Source: Dehalobacter sp. CP
Lineage (GTDB): Bacteria; Bacillota_B; Desulfitobacteriia; Desulfitobacteriales; Syntrophobotulaceae
Reading direction: 5' to 3'
DNA length: 64,000 nucleotides
Assembly (NCBI GenBank): GCA_009910795.1
Contig: VMEE01000019.1
Coordinates: forward strand, 1-64,000
Program-made: the position numbers and the translations under genes
The notes under the pieces: model-generated
Databases searched by the model: none
Seen by the model: only the letters and a program-made list of their open reading frames with translations
Told to the model about the DNA's origin: nothing
Shown here: positions 56,661 through 64,000 of the stretch, in pieces
Layout: each line of letters opens with the position of its first letter
Numbering within the stretch: the first letter of the stretch is position 1

Positions 56661-57860
56661 ATGAAAAAATTTATATTAATTGCTAAAAAATTTATTCCAT
56701 TATTTGCTATTGTAATTTTGGTTCTAACAATGGTATATGGGTATTACATCAATAAAATGGATCAGGATGTTGTCCAAGGGTATTACCAGCAGTTGTTTCC
56801 GAAAGCAGACCATTTTGATTCAATAAGTGACCGGACGGCCAAGGCGATAGGCGCAGACGGAAACCTTATGGCTTATGTCGGGATCTGCAGTAATGTCGGC
56901 TATGGGGGGCCCGTGATGGTAGGGACTATCATCAATCTGACCGGGGGTATTCAGGATGTAGTGATCCTGCAGCATAAGGAGACTCCTTCTTATCTCAACA
57001 AGATAGCCCAGGCCGGCTATTTCCGCCAGTACACCAAAAAACATGCGGATGATCCGCTGGTTTTGGACGCTGACATTGACAGAGTATCGGGGGCAACGCT
57101 TTCCACACGGGCTATCGCAAAATCTGTGAATGATGTTGCGCATACAGTGGCCGTCCAAGAATTGAATGTTACACCTAAAAAAGCAGAGATCTCCTGGAAT
57201 ATAGGAATAAAAGAAATCGCAGTTGCTTTACTCTTTATACTTTCTGTTTTCATACCCCGTTTCAAGCAATTGGCGAAGTTTAGGTTGGTATTTCTGGGAC
57301 TTAGTATCGTTATTTTAGGTTTTTGGTTAAATAGGTCATTATCGATGGGACACATCAGTGCGCTGCTTCTTGGATACTTCCCGTCTCCGAGCGAAAATCT
57401 GATATGGTATCTTGTTTTGTTGGGAGCATTGGCACCTGCTTTAATAACCGGTAAAAACATCTACTGTGCGTATGTTTGTCCTTTCCACGGCTTGCAGGAA
57501 GCTACCCACATGATTAGTAAAGTCAATATACCGATCGGAAAATATGTTAAATGGTTCCACACAATAAAAGAAGTTATCTTATTTTTAGTTTTGTTCTTTG
57601 CCTTCCTCTTTGTAAACCCTTCATGTTCCAGTTTTGAACCCTTTGGAACGATATTTGGCTTAAACGGATCCAGTAATCAGTGGTATTTGCTTTTTGTCAT
57701 ATTGCTTACCAGCTTTTTCTACCGCCGGTTCTGGTGTGTTGCGTTTTGTCCGGTTGGGACATTTGTGGACAAGGTCGCACAACTGGGACGGAAAATTCGG
57801 GAAATCATTGGGTTGCCCTCCAAGAAAAAGGTTAGAAAGGTGGAGAATATGAATGTCTGA
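56661..57860 (+). CDS. rdhC: RdhC, NosR/NirI-like flavoprotein (CprC-like)
   Basis: 399 aa, distinct from the three RdhC of the ABC operons. It has an N-terminal helix, an extracytoplasmic FMN domain with flavinylation motif SGAT in DRVSGATLSTRA, then about five helices with CAYVCPFHG and CVAFCPVG. The short tail ends in LPSKKKVRKVENMNV. AGAGAGG precedes the ATG. It is placed between the two GroEL-like genes with no rdhBA. Confidence 0.9.
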   Translation: MKKFILIAKKFIPLFAIVILVLTMVYGYYINKMDQDVVQGYYQQLFPKADHFDSISDRTAKAIGADGNLMAYVGICSNVGYGGPVMVGTIINLTGGIQDVVILQHKETPSYLNKIAQAGYFRQYTKKHADDPLVLDADIDRVSGATLSTRAIAKSVNDVAHTVAVQELNVTPKKAEISWNIGIKEIAVALLFILSVFIPRFKQLAKFRLVFLGLSIVILGFWLNRSLSMGHISALLLGYFPSPSENLIWYLVLLGALAPALITGKNIYCAYVCPFHGLQEATHMISKVNIPIGKYVKWFHTIKEVILFLVLFFAFLFVNPSCSSFEPFGTIFGLNGSSNQWYLLFVILLTSFFYRRFWCVAFCPVGTFVDKVAQLGRKIREIIGLPSKKKVRKVENMNV

Positions 57861-58002
57861 AAAAGCTGAACCCGTAGTAAAACCTGAAGATCAAGAAGTG
57901 GGGAAAAAAAAGACAGAAACTTCTACAATTTTGCTTTTTGCTTTGTATGGCCTTACCATCTTGCTGATTGTTTTGGTTTTGATAAGTAATTGGAATGCCT
58001 GA
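57853..58002 (+). CDS. 49-aa membrane microprotein coupled to rdhC (accessory locus)
   Basis: The ATG at 57853 overlaps the last codons of rdhC in another frame. A charged N terminus (MSEKAEPVVKPEDQE...KKK) is followed by a single hydrophobic helix (about residues 25-44) ending ISNWNA. It has the same position, single helix and short polar end (ISEWQA in the others) as the three 35-aa microproteins, but a longer N-terminal part. The relationship is inferred from position and topology more than from sequence. Confidence 0.65.
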   Translation: MSEKAEPVVKPEDQEVGKKKTETSTILLFALYGLTILLIVLVLISNWNA

Positions 58003-58031
58003 TGATTTCTGAATAATGAGGAGTAATCAAC

Positions 58032-59621
58032 ATGGATACAACATTATTGGCCGGGGAGAAGGCCAGACAATCACTCGCAGCAGGAATAGACCTTATCGCC
58101 TCTTGTGTTAAGGTTACACTGGGACCAAAAGGAAGAAATGTTGTTTTAGACCCGGTGGTTGGTCTTCCGAAAATTACAAATGACGGGGCTAGTATTGCCA
58201 ATATCATTTCCACACCTAACCGGTTCCAAAATTTAGGATGCCAGATTATCAAAGAAGTATCAGACAAAACCAACGACAGGGTGGGTGACGGGACAACGAC
58301 ATCGATTGTTCTGGCCCAGGCCATGATTCGGGAAGGGATGAAAAATATTGCGGCGGGTAGTAATCCCACTTCTCTTATAAGCGGCATAGAAAAAGGAATT
58401 GAAAGCGCTATTGAGGCTATTAATAAAAGCGCAGTCAAGATATCCAGTCTGGAGAAGGTTAAGCAGGTGGCTACTGTATCGTCAGGAGATCCGGAGATCG
58501 GGGGGCTTATTAGCGAAGCTGTAGAAAAAGTTGGTTTCCATGGGATGATCATGGTGGAAGAAGATCAAGCGCTGAAAACCCGGTTAGAGGTTACGGAAGG
58601 GATACGTTTTGACAAGGGATGTTTTACACCGAAAATCGTAAAGTCTTGGGAGAAAAAAGAAGAGGTTTTGGAAGATCCGTACATTCTTGTAACCGATACC
58701 AAGATTAGCTATATCTATGAGATTTTCTCCATCATGGAAGAGGTCGTAAAAAGCGGCAAGCCTCTTGTAATTATTACTGAAGATATTTCTGTTGATTTGC
58801 TTGCTCTTCTGCTTGCAAATAAGCAAAAAGGGACCATGAATGTCATTGCTATTCAGACCCCCGGTCATGGGGAGCGGCGTAAAGCTTACTTGCAGGATAT
58901 AGCGGTTATTACTGGTGCCACGGTTATTTCAGAAGAGGCCGGAATCCCACTTGAAGAAGTACAAGGATACCACTTAGGAAGAGCAAAGCGGATTCTGGTT
59001 GATACGAAGAATACGACCATTATTGGCGGACAAGGTGACAAAGAAGAGATTGAGGCGCGTTGCGCTGAAGTACGTGCGGAATATGAGCCTTTGCTTCCCG
59101 GCTGGAGAAAAGAGAAACTCCAGGAAAGGCTGGGGTGGCTGCAGGGCGGAATAGCTATCATTAAAGTCGGTGCTGCCACGAGACTGGAAATGAAGGAGAA
59201 AAAGGATCGGATTGATGATGCTGTCAATGCAGTAAGGGTAGCGATTGAAGAAGGGATTGTACCTGGCGGAGGTATCGCTTTGCTCGAAGCAACGGATGCA
59301 TTGGCAGAGATCAAGCTGGATGATCCTGAAGCTATGGTCGGACTGCGGATTGTCCAAAAGGCTTTGGAAGCGCCTTTACGCCAGATTGTTGAGAATGCCG
59401 GCGAAAACGGAGATTCCGTCATTGAAAACGTCCGGGAACTTCCTGCCGGACATGGTTATAATGCTGCCGAAGATAGCTACGTTGATATGATAGTAAGTGG
59501 AATCATCGATCCTGTCCAGGTAACTTATACGGCATTGAAAAATGCTGCCTCTATTGCAACGTTAGTTATCGGCGCAGAAGGATTGATTATTAACAATGCT
59601 CCAAACTTCATGAATTTATAG
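58032..59621 (+). CDS. rdhD: GroEL-like chaperonin RdhD (CprD-like)
   Basis: 529 aa. [14 protein letters not shown] near residue 30; ATP-site [14 protein letters not shown] near 84; GSNPTSLISGIEKGIE; IVPGGGIALLEATDAL. Ends INNAPNFMNL without a Gly-Met tail. It differs substantially from the RdhE upstream, so the two could form separate rings or a mixed one. TGAGGAG precedes the ATG. Confidence 0.9.
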   Translation: MDTTLLAGEKARQSLAAGIDLIASCVKVTLGPKGRNVVLDPVVGLPKITNDGASIANIISTPNRFQNLGCQIIKEVSDKTNDRVGDGTTTSIVLAQAMIREGMKNIAAGSNPTSLISGIEKGIESAIEAINKSAVKISSLEKVKQVATVSSGDPEIGGLISEAVEKVGFHGMIMVEEDQALKTRLEVTEGIRFDKGCFTPKIVKSWEKKEEVLEDPYILVTDTKISYIYEIFSIMEEVVKSGKPLVIITEDISVDLLALLLANKQKGTMNVIAIQTPGHGERRKAYLQDIAVITGATVISEEAGIPLEEVQGYHLGRAKRILVDTKNTTIIGGQGDKEEIEARCAEVRAEYEPLLPGWRKEKLQERLGWLQGGIAIIKVGAATRLEMKEKKDRIDDAVNAVRVAIEEGIVPGGGIALLEATDALAEIKLDDPEAMVGLRIVQKALEAPLRQIVENAGENGDSVIENVRELPAGHGYNAAEDSYVDMIVSGIIDPVQVTYTALKNAASIATLVIGAEGLIINNAPNFMNL

Positions 59622-59701
59622 GCTTCTAAACGTAAGAATCATATGTAATATATAAGTTCCTTAAGTCGTTTAATATTAATTATCTTAGTGAATTTTTCTT
59701 T

Positions 59702-59732
59702 GAAAGCAGCAATAAAGGCTGCTTTCTCTTTA
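59702..59732 (+). terminator. Terminator of the accessory locus
   Basis: GAAAGCAGC/GCTGCTTTC, 7-base loop, then TCTTTAT. Confidence 0.8.
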
Positions 59733-59911
59733 TAAGTTCTAAGATCTGACAAACAATTAAAGATAATTGAAAATAATTATTATAAATGTGGAGAAAAGTT
59801 ATTGACATCTGATATGAACATGATTAAATTGAATATAAACTATACACGTGTATACAATAAAGCAGTGCTCTTTTGATGCGTTTTTCATCTTAAAGAAAGG
59901 ATTTGATTAGA

Positions 59912-60592
59912 ATGTCCAAGATTATCATTGCCTGTCAAACGATAAAAGATGAAGTACGTTTAGCTTTGCAAGAGACCGGGGTAGGCTATCCGGTGCTATA
60001 TATTGAATCGGGCCTTCACAACTATCCGGACTTACTTCGGAAAAGGCTTCAAGAATCCATTAATCAACTGGAGAACGTTGATACCATTCTCTTTGCTTTT
60101 GGTTATTGCGGAAATAGCCTGGTTGGGCTTATATCACCCACGGCTACTCTGATAATCCCGAAGGTGGATGATTGCATTTCTTTGTTATTGGGTTCTCACG
60201 AGCAGAGGATGAATCTTTCCCGGGAAATGGGAACTTATTTCTTGACTAAAGGTTGGCTCGATAATGAGAAGAGCCTATTGTCGGAATATCAGCATTATGT
60301 CGAAAAATACGGATCAGCCAAAGCCGACAGGATCATGAAGACCATGCTGCATCATTATCAAAGATTAATGATCATTGATACGCAAACTTGCCGGCCCGAG
60401 GAAATTATGGCCAGAACAGAAAACTTTGCTAAATCCTTAAAATTGCAACATGAAACAATTACGGGCTCATCGCGTTATTTGAAGAAACTTTTTCTTGGAC
60501 CATGGGATGAAGAGTTTATTACGTTAAAGCCGGGCGACACGGTAACGCTTGAGCATACGCTTACCGAAGAAAAGAAGTTTTCGAATTTTTGA
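59912..60592 (+). CDS. DUF1638 family protein
   Basis: 226 aa, cytoplasmic. KIIIACQTIKDEVRLAL at the front, VDTILFAFGYCGNSLVGL with a conserved-looking Cys in the middle, PKVDDCISLLLGS, then HYQRLMIIDTQTCRPEE. This pattern is DUF1638, of unknown function; family members often sit beside corrinoid-dependent methyltransferase genes. ATG 59912 is preferred (GAAAGG upstream), TTG 59903 is possible. Here its neighbours are dehalogenase genes, also corrinoid-dependent, which suggests a role linked to corrinoid or methyl transfer (inference). Confidence 0.75.
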   Translation: MSKIIIACQTIKDEVRLALQETGVGYPVLYIESGLHNYPDLLRKRLQESINQLENVDTILFAFGYCGNSLVGLISPTATLIIPKVDDCISLLLGSHEQRMNLSREMGTYFLTKGWLDNEKSLLSEYQHYVEKYGSAKADRIMKTMLHHYQRLMIIDTQTCRPEEIMARTENFAKSLKLQHETITGSSRYLKKLFLGPWDEEFITLKPGDTVTLEHTLTEEKKFSNF

Positions 60593-60615
60593 TAATTGAA
60601 GATATTCCAATAGAC

Positions 60616-60663
60616 AACAAGGGAGTGCAACAAAACTTAGGTTTTGCGGCGCTCCCTTGTTTG
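60616..60663 (+). terminator. Intrinsic terminator
   Basis: ACAAGGGAGTGC with GCGCTCCCTTGT and inner CAAAAC/GTTTTG, then TTTGG. Terminates the DUF1638 gene. Confidence 0.75.
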
Positions 60664-60690
60664 GTTATCGAATTCAAATTATTTCTGATC

Positions 60691-60780
60691 TTAGGTATAG
60701 CTAAAGTACAAAACTATAATAGGATTAAAATGAACTTGATGAAAGTAATTTATCAATTCAAACAAGTCAAGGGGAGGTGA
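60691..60780 (+). pseudogene. rdhB: Orphan rdhB promoter and leader
   Basis: The box TTAGG-TATA-GCTAA (60691-60704), the stretch AGGATTAAAATGAACTT, and the ribosome binding site GGGGAGGTGAAAAAAT match the leader of the rdhB pseudogene 1 kb downstream (61748-61843). No rdhB follows; the sequence breaks off after the ribosome binding site. A dead copy of an rdhB 5' region. Confidence 0.65.
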
Positions 60781-60963
60781 AAAAATCCGGAAAGTATCAA
60801 GGAAACTTTTGGGACACTTTTTTATGTATTAACTTAATGTAGATTTTTTGAAGATTGCGTGGTACGATTATGTCAGAAAAGTTATCCTACGCTAATATTA
60901 TTAATGCATACGTAACGGTTATCTACGTTGTGTGCATAATTTTATTTGGGAGGGAAATGATCT

Positions 60964-61650
60964 ATGACAGATATTAACAGAGATTATTGTATTGTCCCAG
61001 ATAATTTTTACCCTGTTAAAAGTCTTCAAAAATATGTTCATATGGGAGTAGTACGCAAATATCGGAAAGGAGATACCATTAGTTTTCCTGGAGAAGTACT
61101 TGACAGGGTCATCTATGTGGTCTCAGGAAAAGTTAGCGTTTACTTTCTCGAAGATAACAAACAAAAATTAATGTATTATGCATGCCGTTATTGTCCCATT
61201 GATGGGGCGTTTGGATTTAAAATTGGTCTCATACATGTTGTTTCAGAAGAAAACAGTACGGTTTGTTTTTTCTCAAAAGAACAGCTTTTTGAAATTTTTA
61301 GACAGGATGATGAAGCTCATCTAGAGTTTCTTTCGAATTTTGCTTGTAAATGCGGCTTTTTTATGTATGTCTCCAAAGAGATGGACCTTTATACTCCGAC
61401 CGCCAGAGTTTTAAGAATGATTTATGAACTTTGCTTAACGAAAGGTAAGGTTGTTGATAATATTTATGAGATAGATATTAAATTAACACAAAAGACAATT
61501 TCCGAAATAACAGGTGTTCATTTTGTAAGTGTCTGCAGAATTTTTGGATGGCTCAAAAAAGAAAAAATTGTGCATAAGACTCCAAATAAAATCATTATCT
61601 ATGACTTGCCGAGGCTTAAAGATATGATAAATTTAAATAATAAGCATTAA
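60964..61650 (+). CDS. rdhK: CRP/FNR-family regulator RdhK
   Basis: 228 aa of the (I/L)PxNFYPxKxLQ subgroup (IVPDNFYPVKSLQKY). The barrel contains a cysteine-rich stretch YYACRYCPIDGAFGF unlike its paralogues. Recognition segment ISEITGVHFVSVCRIFGWL has Ser for Thr and Arg for Lys at positions that usually contact DNA, so it may read an altered box. GGGAGGG precedes the ATG. Confidence 0.87.
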   Translation: MTDINRDYCIVPDNFYPVKSLQKYVHMGVVRKYRKGDTISFPGEVLDRVIYVVSGKVSVYFLEDNKQKLMYYACRYCPIDGAFGFKIGLIHVVSEENSTVCFFSKEQLFEIFRQDDEAHLEFLSNFACKCGFFMYVSKEMDLYTPTARVLRMIYELCLTKGKVVDNIYEIDIKLTQKTISEITGVHFVSVCRIFGWLKKEKIVHKTPNKIIIYDLPRLKDMINLNNKH

Positions 61651-61654
61651 ATGT

Positions 61655-61680
61655 AAATGCCGCTAAAAGGCGGCATTTTT
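61655..61680 (+). terminator. Terminator of rdhK
   Basis: AAATGCCGC/GCGGCATTT with a 6-base loop, then TTT. Confidence 0.85.
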
Positions 61681-61747
61681 GATTTTATTGTGCAACGAAA
61701 AGAGGCCACTAAGATAAAGTATATTGAGTGTCCCTTTTTTTACGATC

Positions 61748-61761
61748 TTAGGTATAGCTAA
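61748..61761. promoter_or_regulatory. Box TTAGG-N4-GCTAA upstream of the rdhB pseudogene
   Basis: TTAGG-TATA-GCTAA, identical to 60691-60704, one mismatch from TTAGC-N4-GCTAA. Confidence 0.5.
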
Positions 61762-61843
61762 AGTCAAAAACTGAAAAAGGATTAAAATGAACTTAATAAA
61801 ATTTATATTATCAATTCAAACAAGTTAAGGGGAGGTGAAAAAA

Positions 61844-62151
61844 TAAGTAATTCTTAATCTTTTTTGGCGGGAATTTTTTTAGTTGGTGTCCTTTTTATCA
61901 AACCTCGCGCGAAGCAGGATAAGACCTGGAAAACGGTAATTATTTGGATCTTATAATGTTATTTTCTTTGCTATCGTTTGTATGGGAGGTTTCCTTTGTT
62001 TACATCAACGCATCCGTAGGGCATGTTAAAGCAACAAGTACAGCATATTCCTGTTTGGAGGAATATCCGTCGTACTAGCAATTGTTTTGGCACGCTTGTT
62101 AGGTTTCATCACTGTAGGAAAAACAAAAAAATTAGTACTAAACAAGCTTGA
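61844..62151 (+). pseudogene. rdhB: rdhB pseudogene, chimeric
   Basis: GGGGAGGTG is kept, but the ATG is lost (AATAAGTAATTC where the intact gene reads AATAATGAGTAC). Single-base indels break the frame several times (near 61870, 61955, 61990 and 62045). The first half follows the rdhB at 44554 (AAGCAGGATAAGAC, AATTATTTGGA). The second half follows the rdhB at 869 (GCATCCGTAGGGCATGTTAA, GGTTTCATCACTGTAGG, AACAAGCTTGA). Confidence 0.85.
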
Positions 62152-62168
62152 AAAGAGGTGGAAAAGAA

Positions 62169-62315
62169 GTGAGTGACGGACCAAAGATGAATCGAAGGAA
62201 GCCGGCGTTGACAACGACAGTCTTGGGAGCCGTTGGCGTACTGAAGGCCCCTGGTAAGGTTGCAAGTGCGGCAAGCAGCAGTGTGCAATATGCTCCAGCT
62301 GTCAAGGTCGGGTAG
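62169..62315 (+). pseudogene. rdhA: rdhA signal-peptide relic
   Basis: Reads (V)SDGPKMNRRK, then TTTVLGAVGVLKAPGKVASAASSSVQYAPAVK and stops. This is the Tat region of the rdhA at 1197 (GVAGVLKTPGKFASAASSVQYAAAPKG) with the NFLKAG part deleted. No catalytic domain follows; the next rdhA is of a different family. Confidence 0.82.
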
Positions 62316-62410
62316 TATTTCCTTCGGACGGCGAAAATCTCCACCCTTCCTTAACGATCAATATATATCACGATTAATTAATGAATTTATTATACGAGGA
62401 GAAAAAAGAT

Positions 62411-63913
62411 ATGGAAAGAAGAGATTTCTTTAAGCTCGCGGGGATAGCGGCGGTAGCGACAGGTGCGGCTTCTGCTGGGGTTGTCGGCTATTTGAACGGC
62501 GCTGACCCATCTACCAACACTGGTTGGGAAAAGGAAAGCGTTACTCCTGGTGAACTCTTTGACCGCACCCCGTTTGAAACGGATCAGCTCCCTTTCAATA
62601 AAGTAGGAACACCAAAACGCGTGGAGATGTACGCAGAAACGCAGCTCCGCCGGTCAACCCTAAGCAAGGCTTTTGACGTACCTCAGGGAATGCCCTTCAA
62701 TGCTTATCTCAAGTCGGTGGTAGATGTAAACAATCTGGCGAATACGCCCTTAAGTATTATTAAAGATAAGGATTTGGCCGCATTCTATCAGGGTGTCCTT
62801 AATCGGTACGGTTGGAACTATTTTGCGGAAGATTTGAGGCATATCCTGGAAGTTCAGCCGAGATTCGCCCGGATCAACGCTGAGACAGCTTTCGATTTTG
62901 CCATAGCCAACGCTTACGAATGGGCGCAGAGCGTCCATATGGGTTACCATGTTTCCAGGGTTTCTTCCAAGGATAGCGATTTTCAAGGCGTAGCCAAAAA
63001 AAGGTACGAGATTAAAGATCCCAAAGAAATGAGCAGGCTCATCAAAAAAATCGGAACCTTATTTGGCTCACCGATCGTGCGCATTGTCAAACTCAATCCC
63101 GAATGGAGCTATGAACGGGCCCCTGACAGTATCCGTGGTTATACTCGCGGAGAGCCCGTAAATATACCGGAGCATTGGAAATACGGTATCATTATGGGCC
63201 AACCCCTTTCGTGGGAGACGCTCGGCGGAGCCCCTTCCTATTTTCATACTCTGGAAGCTTATGGTAATTCCAGTATTTACGCCGCCAGAATGTCGGATTT
63301 TGTAAAAAGGCTCGGTTATCCTGCCAGGGAAAACTCCCCCCACGCTCGTTATGAGTTCATCATGCCGCCGCATATGGTGGCTGCAGGAGTAGGAGAGCAG
63401 GGACGAAATGGACTCGTCATAACACCGGAATTCGGGCCAAATTTCCGTCCGAGTATGGTCGTAACTGACTTGCCATTAGAGCCCGACAAGCCGATCAACA
63501 TCGGTGTGCGAAATTTCTGTATGAACTGTAAGATCTGTGCTGAGCAGTGCCCAAGCCGCTCTATTTCCCTCGACGGACCCAAGGAGATTGGTGGCCGTGG
63601 TTATGACGGATGGCAGATCAATGCAGCGCAATGCCATAATTTCTGGCTGGAAGTTCCCAACGGAGGTTGCCGTGTCTGTATTGCGGTGTGCCCATTCTCC
63701 AAAAAATCCAATTGGTTGCATACCACTGCCAGAGATATTGCGATACGCGACCGTACCGGTTTAACAGCCAAGGGCCTTACATGGATGGAGAGGGCTTTCT
63801 ATGGGGAGAATACGCCGGAACATTATCATTATGAGGAAGGCTCACGTCAATATGGCCTCGTCGGCGAAAAACCGTGGTTCTTTGAGTCTAAAGATTTCTT
63901 AAAAGAAAGTTAG
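62411..63913 (+). CDS. rdhA: Reductive dehalogenase RdhA of a divergent (Dehalococcoidia-like) family
   Basis: 500 aa, longer than all others here. Tat-type start MERRDFFKLAG without the RRNFLK form. The body differs from both other groups (VTPGELFDRTPFETDQLPFNKVG; YGENTPEHYHYEEGSRQYG at the end), a style I associate with Dehalococcoides and other Chloroflexi RdhA. Clusters CMNCKICAEQCP from Cys370 and CRVCIAVCPF. ATG 62411 behind GAGGAG; an in-frame ATG at 62381 has no site. It is followed by its own rdhB, so the order is A-B. Confidence 0.9.
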   Translation: MERRDFFKLAGIAAVATGAASAGVVGYLNGADPSTNTGWEKESVTPGELFDRTPFETDQLPFNKVGTPKRVEMYAETQLRRSTLSKAFDVPQGMPFNAYLKSVVDVNNLANTPLSIIKDKDLAAFYQGVLNRYGWNYFAEDLRHILEVQPRFARINAETAFDFAIANAYEWAQSVHMGYHVSRVSSKDSDFQGVAKKRYEIKDPKEMSRLIKKIGTLFGSPIVRIVKLNPEWSYERAPDSIRGYTRGEPVNIPEHWKYGIIMGQPLSWETLGGAPSYFHTLEAYGNSSIYAARMSDFVKRLGYPARENSPHARYEFIMPPHMVAAGVGEQGRNGLVITPEFGPNFRPSMVVTDLPLEPDKPINIGVRNFCMNCKICAEQCPSRSISLDGPKEIGGRGYDGWQINAAQCHNFWLEVPNGGCRVCIAVCPFSKKSNWLHTTARDIAIRDRTGLTAKGLTWMERAFYGENTPEHYHYEEGSRQYGLVGEKPWFFESKDFLKES

Positions 63914-63929
63914 AGAAGGAGGTAAGGAA

Positions 63930-64000
63930 ATGTTCGAACTTATTATTAACAGTTTGGTTATAATTAGCCTTCTGATAGCAATCTACGCCTTGTTTAATTA
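63930..64000 (+). CDS. rdhB: RdhB, cut by the window end
   Basis: The first 23 codons are visible: MFELIINSLVIISLLIAIYALFN, one hydrophobic helix. GAAGGAGG lies 10 bases before the ATG, 17 bases after rdhA. It is unlike either RdhB family in the window, as expected for the partner of the divergent RdhA. Confidence 0.7.
   Translation, partial: MFELIINSLVIISLLIAIYALFN

Noticed and set aside
60589..60780. 63-codon plus-strand ORF after the DUF1638 gene
   Set aside because: It runs through a terminator hairpin and a dehalobox-like site and ends in an orphan ribosome binding site; non-coding.

Overview
The window is an organohalide-respiration island from a low-GC, Gram-positive bacterium. The best fit is Dehalobacter, with Desulfitobacterium the nearest alternative. 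The reasons are the density of reductive dehalogenase genes, the cpr-type and pce-type accessory genes (RdhK, RdhT, RdhC, GroEL-like RdhE/RdhD), the purine-rich ribosome binding sites and the AT-rich intergenic DNA. I count 14 apparently intact rdhA genes and at least three rdhA relics. There are also 14 intact CRP/FNR-type regulators (RdhK) plus two relics, four rdhC genes, two full-length trigger-factor-like genes plus one truncated copy, and two GroEL-like genes. No transposase, tRNA, rRNA or CRISPR array was seen.

Layout. 1-4.9 kb: a regulator followed by two tandem rdhB-rdhA units that are copies of each other. 5.1-7.8 kb: an ordinary four-gene block (SppA protease, RDD membrane protein, pentapeptide-repeat protein, YccF protein). 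8-20.5 kb: three tandem rdhA-rdhB-rdhC-microprotein operons, each next to a second, distinct class of CRP/FNR regulator. 20.6-38.7 kb: a run of rdhK plus rdhB-rdhA units on both strands, mixed with decayed copies. 38.8-43.3 kb: a non-dehalogenase interval that looks like a decayed corrinoid methyltransferase (demethylation) locus with a soluble chemoreceptor. 43.4-50.3 kb: one rdhK and three rdhB-rdhA units. 50.5-59.7 kb: an accessory locus (rdhK, rdhT, rdhK, rdhT, cprZ-position gene, GroEL-like, rdhC, microprotein, GroEL-like) ordered like cprTKZE-CD but with no rdhBA inside. 59.9-64 kb: a DUF1638 gene, a regulator, rdhBA relics and a divergent rdhA whose rdhB runs off the window.

How it works together (family knowledge plus inference). 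Each RdhK is expected to sense an organohalide and switch on a nearby operon. RdhA is folded around its corrinoid and Fe-S clusters with help from dedicated chaperones (RdhT, RdhE, RdhD), exported by Tat, and held at the outer face of the membrane by RdhB. RdhC is a covalent-flavin NosR/NirI-like membrane protein. Two operator families are visible. The cpr-type (rdhB before rdhA) genes have TTARY-N4-RYTAA boxes, including one exact TTAAT-N4-ATTAA dehalobox. The rdhABC operons have GTAGTC-N2-GACTAC-like boxes. Tandem duplication, deletion and frameshift relics show that the island is actively expanding and pruning its gene set.
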